Shown here piece by piece: positions 53,905-62,609 of a DNA stretch of 64,000 nucleotides (the first letter of the stretch is position 1; every line of letters begins with the position of its first letter). Location: assembly GCF_009746715.1 (NCBI RefSeq), contig NZ_VRKW01000008.1:62001-126000 (forward strand), written 5' to 3'. The DNA comes from Ketobacter sp. MCCC 1A13808. GTDB lineage: Bacteria; Pseudomonadota; Gammaproteobacteria; Pseudomonadales; Ketobacteraceae. The position numbers and the translations under genes were made by a program. The notes under the pieces were generated by a model. It ran no database searches. It saw only the letters and a program-made list of their open reading frames with translations, and was not told the DNA's origin.

Positions 53905-55106
53905 TGGGCACCTCCGGCCGGGACTGCATCCTGATCATGAAAACCGGTATGGTTGTGCTGCCCCAGTAATGGAGCGGCCTGGCCAGGTTTGGCTGGCGTA
54001 GCGCTTAATCGGTAGGGTACGGTAGGATAACGGGTTGTGCCCAAAGCCTCGTGCTCCAGTTCGACAAAATATTCTCTGAATTGGTATTGCGGGGAGGCCA
54101 CCAGATCCTCGGCATTGTTAACTGCCACCAGCGTCACTCCCAACTGCTGTGCTTTTTCGGCTGCCGTATGTTTATTCTGAGTTTTTAGCCACGACACAAG
54201 ATGTTGGCGGCACAATGCTACCCGCTCTGGAGTGCATTCACGCTCCAGCCAGTTGTCCGGAAAATCATTCATCCAATCCGTATCGTCGAGTAAATTGCGC
54301 AATCCTTCCCAATGAGCTGGAGAAGATAGCCAGATATAGATATACCCATCTTTACAGGGGAAAATGCCCGCAGGCCCGCCCAGGTCGAACGCATGACGTT
54401 CAGTACCTACGTTCATATCGCCGTTGACCATCTGCGCCAATACGTAATCTATGCGGGATGCCAGCACTTCCAGTTTGGAGATTTCAATAAACTGCCCCGC
54501 GCCGGAATCCACTTGTTCAAAAAGCGACGCAGCAATACACAGGGCGGCCTCCAATCCGGCTTCGTAACTGGGCAGAAACCGACCTGCCCCCTGAAGGGGG
54601 GGTAGGGTAGGCGACGCGCCGGTTGGCGTATGGAAGCCCCAACCACTGGCATGAAACACATTGATATCTTCGCCATAAAGACGATCTTGAGGTGGCTCAA
54701 GACCATAGTTAGAGATGGAACAAACCACCAGCCCGGGATGCTGTTGTTGCACAATCCCTGCATCCAGACCTAACCTGCTTAACCACTCAGCACTGTGGTC
54801 ATCGATGACCGCATCCACCCGACCCAATAAAACCTGAAGCGCCTGGTGCCCCGCCTCGGAATCCAGATCCAGTTCAACAGATTGCTTGCCGGTATTGAGA
54901 TAGCCGAACAGCCCGCTGTTTTCGTTCCCCTCCGCTTGATCGGGGACCCCGCCACTAAAGGGCCCCAACGCGCGGGTAGGGCTTCCGCAACCGGGTTTTT
55001 CGATTTTGATAATCACTGCGCCAAAGTCGGCAAGCAGCTTGCCGCAATATTCACCGCTGACGCTCTCCGCCAACTCCAGCACCTTGATTCCGTGCAAAGC
55101 CGTCAT
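53901..55106 (-). CDS. Class III CoA-transferase homologue lacking the catalytic aspartate
   Basis: This 401-residue CaiB/BaiF protein has the usual start GIKVLELAESVSGEYCGKLLADFGA, but the stretch matching the active site reads GRFLPSYEAGLEAALC. By eye, Ser180 falls where the catalytic Asp should be. It is therefore likely to be a non-catalytic partner of the transferase encoded next to it. It is the first gene of the pair, and its promoter region holds copy 6 of the recurring palindrome. Confidence 0.87.
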   Translation of the reverse strand: MTALHGIKVLELAESVSGEYCGKLLADFGAVIIKIEKPGCGSPTRALGPFSGGVPDQAEGNENSGLFGYLNTGKQSVELDLDSEAGHQALQVLLGRVDAVIDDHSAEWLSRLGLDAGIVQQQHPGLVVCSISNYGLEPPQDRLYGEDINVFHASGWGFHTPTGASPTLPPLQGAGRFLPSYEAGLEAALCIAASLFEQVDSGAGQFIEISKLEVLASRIDYVLAQMVNGDMNVGTERHAFDLGGPAGIFPCKDGYIYIWLSSPAHWEGLRNLLDDTDWMNDFPDNWLERECTPERVALCRQHLVSWLKTQNKHTAAEKAQQLGVTLVAVNNAEDLVASPQYQFREYFVELEHEALGTTRYPTVPYRLSATPAKPGQAAPLLGQHNHTGFHDQDAVPAGGAQ

Positions 55107-55158
55107 GCCGACACCTTCCGAATTCAGTTAGTTTATTTGTATCTGTTCAAGGTATACA

Positions 55159-55171
55159 ACAACACTGGTGT
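55159..55171. promoter_or_regulatory. Candidate operator, copy 6 of ACAACA-N-TGTTGT
   Basis: ACAACACTGGTGT differs from the palindrome at one of 12 defined positions, and the flank TATACAACA is shared with other copies. It lies between the CoA-transferase pair (minus) and the AraC gene (plus). Confidence 0.55.
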
Positions 55172-55327
55172 GCAGTAGTATGGATTTATAGGTTTCCATA
55201 GGCTGCCACAAGGTTCCTGACAGTAGACGAGAATCAATACACAGTTGGTGCCAGATAAAAGGGGAACGAACAGGGTCCGGAAAACAGCATAAAGATAAGA
55301 ACAATAAGAACCCGAGAGGAGAGGCGC

Positions 55328-56386
55328 ATGAACACCAACCAATTTTTCAGCTTGGATGGCCCCCTGGAAGTGATGCCGACAGAACGTCAGATGCGCATCG
55401 CAAACCTGGGTGCATTCCCTTTTTTAGCTCGCAACCAGGGTGCTGATCCCCACCGTCTTTTGGAACGCCACGATATTGACCCCTTCCGGCTGAGCGATCC
55501 AGATCATTATATTGATTGCCAGTCTTACGTTAACTTACTCGAAGATTGCAGCTCATCGTTGAACGACCCGCTGTTCGGATTGCGTCTCGCCCAATTGCAG
55601 GAGCCCGATGTTTACGGTTGCGTTACCGCCTTGTGCAGAGCTTCATCCACTGTCCGGGAAGCCATCCATTGCTTGACCAAATTCATTCCCGTTACCCATT
55701 CGCCCGCTGCCATGCAGGAATTAATCGTGAATGACGAGACTGCGATATTGCGATGGGGTGTGCGTACTGATCTGGGCAACAATAAGCAGGCCAACTACCA
55801 GGCAGCATTATTAAATCTGAAACTGTTGCGCCAACTTGGTGGCCGAAATTTCCGGCCCGACTACGTCAACCTTGCCGTTGATACCCGGCACAAAGATATT
55901 GACGAACTGGAACGTCAACTCGGCTGCCGTTTCAACAGCCGCACCACCGAAAACCTGATCGCGTTTCCAGCGCAAGTATTGGATCAGCGGATTACCAGCG
56001 CCAACAAACTGTTGTTCAAACTGTTGGGCGGGTATCTGGGGCGTGTAAAAGAAGCGGCACGAATTACCCTGGCTGATCGAGTTCAGGATTATGTTCGCTC
56101 GTCTTTATCGGAAGGCAACTGCACCATCGAACGTTGCGCTGCAAAAATGGACGTATCTGTCCGTACCTTGCAGGCTAAATTAAGCGAATCTCAACTTAGC
56201 TTTTCCGATATTCTTGAAGAGCAGCGTATTGCGCTTGCGGAAAATTACCTGAAACAAGCGCAATATTCTCTAGATGATGTCGCCGCCAATTTGGGTTACT
56301 CAGAACAATCGAGTTTTGGCCGCGCATTCAAGCGCTGGACGGGGTTAACGCCGAAGCAATACAGACAAAAGATTTCGTTAAACTGA
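55328..56386 (+). CDS. AraC-family transcriptional regulator (OruR/VirS-like)
   Basis: This 352-residue protein has the arabinose-binding-like domain of the PF12625 type (about 25-210) and a C-terminal helix-turn-helix pair with AAKMDVSVRTLQAKL and AANLGYSEQSSFGRAFKRWTG. GAGAGGAGAGGCGC before the ATG is a strong ribosome binding site. It is divergent from the CoA-transferase pair, which it may control. Effector unknown. Confidence 0.9.
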   Translation: MNTNQFFSLDGPLEVMPTERQMRIANLGAFPFLARNQGADPHRLLERHDIDPFRLSDPDHYIDCQSYVNLLEDCSSSLNDPLFGLRLAQLQEPDVYGCVTALCRASSTVREAIHCLTKFIPVTHSPAAMQELIVNDETAILRWGVRTDLGNNKQANYQAALLNLKLLRQLGGRNFRPDYVNLAVDTRHKDIDELERQLGCRFNSRTTENLIAFPAQVLDQRITSANKLLFKLLGGYLGRVKEAARITLADRVQDYVRSSLSEGNCTIERCAAKMDVSVRTLQAKLSESQLSFSDILEEQRIALAENYLKQAQYSLDDVAANLGYSEQSSFGRAFKRWTGLTPKQYRQKISLN

Positions 56387-56432
56387 ACGAACGAGTCGAT
56401 CAAAATCACAACCGCATTTTTAATAATTAAAC

Positions 56433-56467
56433 GTAATAAAGCCACCGGTACCCCAGGCACCGGCGGC
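56433..56467 (-). terminator. Rho-independent terminator of the hyu operon
   Basis: On the minus strand GCCGCCGGT pairs with ACCGGTGGC (one G-T pair) around a 9-base loop, followed by TTTATTA. It lies about 10 bases after the stop of the HyuA-like gene. Confidence 0.6.
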
Positions 56468-56477
56468 CGCTTCCTCA

Positions 56478-58559
56478 TCAGGAAGTTTTAATTTTCCTCA
56501 TTTCATAATCACCTGAATCATCCACCATCACGTTCCAGCCCGGATACACCACAATGGTTGTGAATGTTTCCTCGATAATGGCTGGCCCCTGAATCTCGTG
56601 ACCTGGCTGCAACGCTGCGCCCTCAAAAATCGAGGTGTCCTGGTAACCCTCGCCCAAATTGGCGCGACGGGTTTTTACCGGTATGGCGTTCTGCTTGGCA
56701 GAATTGAACCCCTGTCCCACAGCCGGCGCAGTGGTATTAACAGATGAAACCAACCGGACACCAATAATTTCTGGCAGCTCGCCTTCACGAATATGCTCGA
56801 ATTCTTGCATATGGCGTTTATTGAATGCTTGCAGGGCTTTTTCTCCGAAACCGTCATTCAAAAACAGATAATCCTGAGAACCACGACAATCATGCACTTC
56901 AAAACTGACTGCAAAATTCTGTCCGGCATAACGCATATTCACCAGGAATTGATACCGGATCTGGTCCCCGCTGAATTTGGCGTCCGCAAAATACTTGAGT
57001 GCGCGTGCTTCAAGCTGTTGCCACATGGTCTTCATGGTATCCAAATCAGGGCTGCCCACGGAACAATTACAAGAACGTTCTTCATCAATCGTAGGTTTAG
57101 CAACCAGAGTGCCCAAGGCGGAAAAGGTGGGCGACGCTTTCGGCACTAATACTTTTTCGATCCCCAATGCATCCGCATGCACGGCCGCAAATGCAGGACC
57201 ATTACCACCGTAAGCCAGCATCACCATTTCTTTGGGATCAATGCCTTTGCCCGCCGTGGTTCTGCGAATGGCCTGAATCATATTGGCGTTCACCACACGC
57301 CAACAATCAAACGCAGCCTCTTCAGCGCTGTAGCCCATCTCGTCACCCAGCACTTGAAAAGCGTCTTCCACACCGGTTTTTTGTAATGAGAAACTACCAC
57401 CAGCAAATTCGCCATCCGCAGAAAGGATGCCCAACATTAATAACGCATCGGTAACCGTGGGCTCTGTACCACCGCGACCGTAACACATAGGGCCGGGATC
57501 GGATCCCGCAGAACGCGGGCCAACCTGAACTTCACCCGCATTAATCTGACAAATCGAACCACCACCGGCACCCAGGGTTTCCACCTGAACCATCGGCATA
57601 CCGATCAAATAGCGATGATGCATGTTCCAGCCAGAGGTAGCCGGAGCCGTGCCGTTTAGTACGATCGACATATCATAGGAGGTACCTCCCATATCCACGC
57701 ACAACAGATTAGGGGCTCCCTTGGCCGAACCGGTGTGAGCGGAGCCGATTACTCCGCCAGCCGGACCCGAAGCCAGCACCCGAATGGGCGATCCGTCAAT
57801 GTACTCTTTGGTCATTACGCCGCCGCTGGCTTGCATCACCAGCAACTGATTTTGAAACCCTCCGTCGCGTAGGCGACTGACCAGTTTTTCCAAATAGGAT
57901 GTGACACGCGGTCCGACGTACGCGTTCACTACCGTGGTACTGGTGCGGTCGTATTCCGGTCCGCGCGGTAAAACCTGGTGCGAAATGGACAGGTGAGCGT
58001 TGGGCATTTCCTCTTTCACTATTTCTGCGACCCGTAATTCATGAGCAGAATTGACGAAAGAAAATAGCAATGAAATCGCCACCGATTCTACGTTTTGCTT
58101 GTTCAGCTTGCGACAGGCCTCTCGCACAGCCGCTTCATCCAGTTCTTCATAAACCGAACCGTCGAATAGTATACGTTCCGGCACAGTTAAGCGGCGGCGG
58201 CGGGGCGTGATCTGCTTAAAAGGTTTCAAAGTCGAATCCCAGATATCCTCTTTGAAGCCACGGCGGTATTCCATTTCATCACGAAACCCATTTGTGGTAA
58301 TCAGACCGGTAACAGCACCGTTCATTTCAATAAGCGTGTTATCGGCAATCGTGGTTCCGTGCACAATCGCATCGCACTGAGCAAGAAAGTCACTGAGTGT
58401 TAAGGATTCTTTTTGTGCTAATTTTTCCAACCCGGTCATTACACCAATTGAGCGGTCTTCCGGTGTGCTGAGGTTTTTGTGAAGAATAACCTCATCGCCT
58501 TTGAGCAAAGCAAAGTCGGTGAACGTACCGCCGATATCTATACCTACACGATAACTCAT
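56478..58559 (-). CDS. Hydantoinase/oxoprolinase subunit A (HyuA-like)
   Basis: This 693-residue protein has the ATP-binding start VGIDIGGTFTDFALL, HGTTIADNTLIE at about residue 68 and a GGTSYDMSIVL motif in the second half, all of the HyuA family. HyuA/HyuB enzymes hydrolyse cyclic amides such as hydantoin or 5-oxoproline with ATP; related proteins carboxylate ketones. Its start overlaps the stop of the HyuB gene by 4 bases. A nitrogen- or lactone-containing ring substrate, or a ketone carboxylation, are both possible. Confidence 0.9.
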   Translation of the reverse strand: MSYRVGIDIGGTFTDFALLKGDEVILHKNLSTPEDRSIGVMTGLEKLAQKESLTLSDFLAQCDAIVHGTTIADNTLIEMNGAVTGLITTNGFRDEMEYRRGFKEDIWDSTLKPFKQITPRRRRLTVPERILFDGSVYEELDEAAVREACRKLNKQNVESVAISLLFSFVNSAHELRVAEIVKEEMPNAHLSISHQVLPRGPEYDRTSTTVVNAYVGPRVTSYLEKLVSRLRDGGFQNQLLVMQASGGVMTKEYIDGSPIRVLASGPAGGVIGSAHTGSAKGAPNLLCVDMGGTSYDMSIVLNGTAPATSGWNMHHRYLIGMPMVQVETLGAGGGSICQINAGEVQVGPRSAGSDPGPMCYGRGGTEPTVTDALLMLGILSADGEFAGGSFSLQKTGVEDAFQVLGDEMGYSAEEAAFDCWRVVNANMIQAIRRTTAGKGIDPKEMVMLAYGGNGPAFAAVHADALGIEKVLVPKASPTFSALGTLVAKPTIDEERSCNCSVGSPDLDTMKTMWQQLEARALKYFADAKFSGDQIRYQFLVNMRYAGQNFAVSFEVHDCRGSQDYLFLNDGFGEKALQAFNKRHMQEFEHIREGELPEIIGVRLVSSVNTTAPAVGQGFNSAKQNAIPVKTRRANLGEGYQDTSIFEGAALQPGHEIQGPAIIEETFTTIVVYPGWNVMVDDSGDYEMRKIKTS

Positions 58560-60385
58560 TGCTGTGCTCCTTGTTCATTTTGCTTACTTCTCATGGTACT
58601 TCTTAAGGCCTCGGTTGCGGCCCGATCAACTTCAAGATCGTATTCTTCCAGGCTGCCGGTCAGAACGACGCCGTACTTGTCCTTCGCCGCTGCCAGGCTC
58701 ACATATTCGTCGAGTACATCCTCTTTCACTGCATCTGCATCACGGTCGATAGCAAGACCGAATCCAGCGCCGCCACCATGCTGATAGGCCATTACTGCAC
58801 CGGTGGGCAATTGAGTGCTTTCAACCAGCTCAATTTTGTATTCTTTATCGGTACCGACCAGAAAGTGGTTACTGTAAGGGATAGCATCATCGCCACCACA
58901 CATTCCACGTAGCGGATGCTTGGCCGAAACCATCCAGGCCATAGCCGATACTGGCTCGAGCACTTTCTTAACGTTCAGACTACCGGGCGCACCGCGCCAT
59001 TGACCGGCACCGCCACCATCGGTGGTCATTTCCCGGCTAACATTCATCACCGGAAAACGGGCTTCGCTTTCTTCCGCCATCGACAACAGCAACGATCCCA
59101 ACGAAGCAGGGCAAGAGCCCCAGCCGTCTACACCTTTAACCGCGGACACATCCATAGAGCGCGAGTCCACACCCTGATCCATCCACATCATTCCGTTATC
59201 ATAGAAGCCAATGACCGCGTTCGGCATTCCGATTTTATAGACCTGGGGTTGGGCCCGTTCCGGTACGACGTTCGATAACGCAATACAAACCGCTTCCGTG
59301 ATCTCACAGGCAGGATGAAAAGAGCCCAGTGCAGCGGGTTTGTTTGGTGGCGGGTGCGCAATACAGCCCTCCGGAATAACAAACTCAACCGCGTTGAACA
59401 AACCTTCGTTTTTGGGAATGGTCGGGTCGACCATGCTACCCAACTGGATCATGATATAACCACGAGTGTTACCGAAGGTATTCCAAACACCAACCAGATT
59501 CTGGCGATCATCGGTGCCGGTCAGATCCACCGTCAACTGATCCCCCTTCACCTTGCAGGCGACATGTACGTGCACGTCTGGTGTACCCTGCGTATCCGCA
59601 TCAATCCACACATCTGATTCATAGGTGCCGTCGGGCCATTTAGCGATCTCTTCACGAAACCGGGATTCCGTATTTTCTACGCTGTAATTCAACGCAGCTC
59701 GAACATTGTCAGTACCGTATTTACGGATCAGAGCCTGGTGCTCCCGCGCCGCCATCTGAACGCCACCGATCATCGCGGCCAGGTCACCGGAGAATGTGGC
59801 AAAGCGGTTATTGCGTTCAACCAGCTTAATGACATCGCGACGCTTTTCACCACGATGTACCAACTTCAGGCAGGGTATCGCCAGCCCTTCGGTAAAAATA
59901 TCGGTTGCCTCCAGGGTGAACCCACCCGGATCTTTACCTCCCGTATCGCCCTGGTGCGCTTGCAGAGCCTGCACCATCACCAGGTTACCGTCGTCATCGA
60001 ATACCGGCGCGTACACGTTGTAGTCCGGCAAGTGCCCGCCACCATGATCGGGGTCATTGCCAAGAAATACATCACCAGGGCCCCAATCGTAATCCTCCAG
60101 GTGCATCAACCCGTAGCGTACTGTGAGCTGGGTTACGAAGGTTAGATGAGGTGTGCCGACAGAGCCCACCACCAAGCGGCCATTAGAATCGATAATGGAA
60201 GAATTACGTTCGTTCGATTGGTTGATAATAGGGGAGGAGGCGGCCCGCCCGAGATGAGCACAGGCTTCAAAACAGATCGTCTCCAAAGCACCACGAATAA
60301 TACTTGCAGTGACCGGATCAAGCTCGCTGCTGGTCGGTAATGGCTCGCGCTTGGCAGCCAACAATTTATTTAATTCAAATGACAT
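58556..60385 (-). CDS. Hydantoinase/oxoprolinase subunit B (HyuB-like)
   Basis: About 609 residues are encoded from the ATG at 60385, which has GAGGAAC upstream; an earlier in-frame ATG at 60439 falls in the crotonase gene. It has DPVTASIIRGALETICFEACAHLGR at the N-terminus, GNDPDHGGGHLPDY in the centre and GQWRGAPGSLN later, all diagnostic of HyuB. It forms the heteromer with HyuA, with which it overlaps. It starts 17 bases after the crotonase gene's stop, so the three are one transcript. Confidence 0.92.
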   Translation of the reverse strand: MSFELNKLLAAKREPLPTSSELDPVTASIIRGALETICFEACAHLGRAASSPIINQSNERNSSIIDSNGRLVVGSVGTPHLTFVTQLTVRYGLMHLEDYDWGPGDVFLGNDPDHGGGHLPDYNVYAPVFDDDGNLVMVQALQAHQGDTGGKDPGGFTLEATDIFTEGLAIPCLKLVHRGEKRRDVIKLVERNNRFATFSGDLAAMIGGVQMAAREHQALIRKYGTDNVRAALNYSVENTESRFREEIAKWPDGTYESDVWIDADTQGTPDVHVHVACKVKGDQLTVDLTGTDDRQNLVGVWNTFGNTRGYIMIQLGSMVDPTIPKNEGLFNAVEFVIPEGCIAHPPPNKPAALGSFHPACEITEAVCIALSNVVPERAQPQVYKIGMPNAVIGFYDNGMMWMDQGVDSRSMDVSAVKGVDGWGSCPASLGSLLLSMAEESEARFPVMNVSREMTTDGGGAGQWRGAPGSLNVKKVLEPVSAMAWMVSAKHPLRGMCGGDDAIPYSNHFLVGTDKEYKIELVESTQLPTGAVMAYQHGGGAGFGLAIDRDADAVKEDVLDEYVSLAAAKDKYGVVLTGSLEEYDLEVDRAATEALRSTMRSKQNEQGAQQ

Positions 60386-60402
60386 AATGGCGTTCCTCGC
60401 GG

Positions 60403-61383
60403 TTACGGTTTTTTCCGGTTTGACATGCCCATGCGCCACTCAGGCGGATAGGACATATCGATATCCTTGACCACATTGTTGAGGCCTTTATCAAAAGTAT
60501 CAGCGTCCACACCTGCCTGATTTTTGCGGTCATTCATCATCATCGGTAACATGCCTTCAACAAACCCCGTCAGTAAACTGCCCATGTATTCCCCGCGATA
60601 CTGTTTGTACAGCTCAATAAAGGTTTTTTGCACCTGAACCACATCCATCGGCCGGCTAATGGAGCACGCCATGGCGTACTTTTTAGTTTCGTCCTGCAGT
60701 TTTTCCAACGGCACAACGCTGTTAATAAAGTTGGTTTCGTACATTTCCGCGGCCGTAAATGGTCGACCTGTGAAAAGCATTTCAGAAAATTTACGCAGCC
60801 CGATTTGTTCAATCCAGGTCCACATCCGGGGCCCCCAACCGGCATAACGAAAGGACGGATGCCCAAACAACGTGTCTTCCGATGAAATCAGTAAGTCGGC
60901 GTCGGCGGCTTGATAAAAGTGCCACCCATAGCAATAACCCTTCGTTTCTATAATGCTGATTTTTTTGAATTCCTGAAGCGGGCGATTGCCGGCGGGCGCT
61001 TTTGCGTAGTGGTCCGTCATGCTATGCAAAAACCGATAGGAGCCCCGTGGCGGATATTTTACGTCCGGGTCATTAATCCCGAATTCATGCAGCAAGGACA
61101 TGTCTTCACCTTCCTCACCGTACATTCCAGCCTGCTCCTGGAGGTCACCACCACTGCCGAAATGCTCCCCTTCGCCACGAATTACCAATACTTTTACGTC
61201 ATCGTCTACGTTCGCCTTAAACACTAGATCGGCATAGTACTGGCGCATGCCAGTGGTAGTGGCGTTGAGTGCTTTGGGCCGGTCGAACGTCAAATACGCG
61301 ATCTTGTTATCAGTATCCTTTTCGTAACGAATATACTGTTTGGCTTCTTCTTTTAGCTCGTCAATATTCAACGACTTAGTCAT
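60403..61383 (-). CDS. Crotonase-fold protein lacking canonical catalytic glutamates
   Basis: This 326-residue crotonase has HFGSGGDL as oxyanion-hole motif and the FDRPKALNA start. Lined up with rat enoyl-CoA hydratase by eye, the two catalytic Glu positions correspond to Tyr157 and Ser177 (YCYGWHFY and GHPSFRYAG). It is longer than most members, with an insert at about 85-135. Hydration of a simple enoyl-CoA is therefore unlikely. It is the first gene of the hyu operon, so it may open or hydrolyse a ring that the hyu enzyme then uses, which is speculative. Confidence 0.87.
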   Translation of the reverse strand: MTKSLNIDELKEEAKQYIRYEKDTDNKIAYLTFDRPKALNATTTGMRQYYADLVFKANVDDDVKVLVIRGEGEHFGSGGDLQEQAGMYGEEGEDMSLLHEFGINDPDVKYPPRGSYRFLHSMTDHYAKAPAGNRPLQEFKKISIIETKGYCYGWHFYQAADADLLISSEDTLFGHPSFRYAGWGPRMWTWIEQIGLRKFSEMLFTGRPFTAAEMYETNFINSVVPLEKLQDETKKYAMACSISRPMDVVQVQKTFIELYKQYRGEYMGSLLTGFVEGMLPMMMNDRKNQAGVDADTFDKGLNNVVKDIDMSYPPEWRMGMSNRKKP

Positions 61384-61721
61384 GTTTTACCGCCTGTCCG
61401 GGGATCGATGGAGATGGATTTACCTACATTAGATAGCGTTGTTTTACCACGAGACAGCGTGATAACTCCTGACAGTTCGCGCCACAGACTCTACCGTCAG
61501 TGCAGAGTCCGTGGAATCAGCAGAAAATAGTCTGATGGCGCTTAGAGACATGCCTGCAACTGCATTTACCTCCTTTCCGACCCCGCCTTGCCTCGTCATG
61601 GCTGATGCATTTTGTTTAATATCGTACGGACTATAACTACCAGTCGGCTGGCAAGGGCTATGCCCGGATGCCCAGATAAAGACGACGATATAATTACAAT
61701 TAGATAGAGGCTCTAGATCTC
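61384..61721. other. 338-base divergent region with an inverted repeat
   Basis: No gene is seen. The region separates the minus-strand crotonase/hyu operon from the plus-strand SDR gene. CACaGACTCT and AGAGTCcGTG form an imperfect inverted repeat (9 of 10 pairs) at 61483-61513, a candidate operator or hairpin. I could not place convincing promoter elements, and the ACAACA palindrome does not occur here. Confidence 0.45.
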
Positions 61722-62516
61722 ATGGTAAACAAATCAGATAAACCGGTTGTTCTGATTACCGGTGCCAGCTCCGGCATTGGCGACGGTATCGCCCGCAAAT
61801 TTGCCAAGGAAGGCTGGCGTATTGTTGCTGTCGCCAGGCGCCAGGAGCGGCTTGAACAACTGAAACAGGATCTGGCTGACCTCACGGAAGTTGAATACCT
61901 GGTGGCTGATGTAACTGAAAAAGACGCTCCACAGCGCGCTGTGGATCTGGCGTTAGAATCGTTTGGGCGGTTGGATTGCCTGGTTAACAATGCCGGCTCC
62001 GGATCCTGGGCTCCTCCCGGAGACACCACCGACCAGATGATTGATGACGTACTGAATATTAGCCTGAAAGCGCCGTTCCGTTTTGCGCGTGAAGCCCTCA
62101 GAGCGATGCAGCCCGGCGCTTCTATCCTGAATATCGGATCTGTATTCGGTTTACTGGGCGGGCTGGACGGCGGCATCTACTGCACGGCCAAAGCCGGTAT
62201 GATCGGCATGAGCCAGGCATTTGCGGTCCAGTATGGTGCCAAGGGAATACGCTCCAATGTAGTAGCACCCGGCGTAGTCAAAACCGACATGACCGCAGCA
62301 GCCTGGGATCATCCCGGATTTCAACGCACCAATCAGGAACTTACGCCATTTGATCGTGACGGCACCGTGGATGACGTTGCGAATACCGTATTTTTTCTGG
62401 CATCCAAAGACGGCAGCTACATCAACGGCCAAACCATCGCACTCGATGGCGGATGGTCAACAACTAAATACGTGGCACCGGAAGCATTGATTTGCGAACG
62501 GGTTATGCCCGAATAA
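61722..62516 (+). CDS. SDR-family oxidoreductase
   Basis: This 264-residue dehydrogenase has VLITGASSGIGDGIA, LVNNAGSGSW, Ser in NIGSVFGLLGG and Tyr/Lys in YCTAKAGM. It is a typical 3-oxoacyl-ACP-reductase-like SDR with an N-terminal Rossmann motif. It stands alone as a single-gene unit between the divergent hyu operon and a convergent exported protein. Substrate unknown, though the cluster suggests a hydroxylated acyl-CoA or ring alcohol. Confidence 0.9.
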   Translation: MVNKSDKPVVLITGASSGIGDGIARKFAKEGWRIVAVARRQERLEQLKQDLADLTEVEYLVADVTEKDAPQRAVDLALESFGRLDCLVNNAGSGSWAPPGDTTDQMIDDVLNISLKAPFRFAREALRAMQPGASILNIGSVFGLLGGLDGGIYCTAKAGMIGMSQAFAVQYGAKGIRSNVVAPGVVKTDMTAAAWDHPGFQRTNQELTPFDRDGTVDDVANTVFFLASKDGSYINGQTIALDGGWSTTKYVAPEALICERVMPE

Positions 62517-62564
62517 CGTTTGGTACGTCGCATTGTGAGTCGCATTTTAGTGTGTGGTGGCTGA

Positions 62565-62601
62565 TCAGAGCCGGGGTGATATTCAATTGCTCCGGCTCTG
62601 A
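62565..62601. terminator. Hairpin between convergent genes
   Basis: TCAGAGCCGG and CCGGCTCTGA form a perfect 10-bp stem with a 17-base loop between the SDR and the convergent START-type gene. It has no real T-tract and is only probable as a terminator. Confidence 0.5.
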
Positions 62602-62609
62602 CCTGTCGT

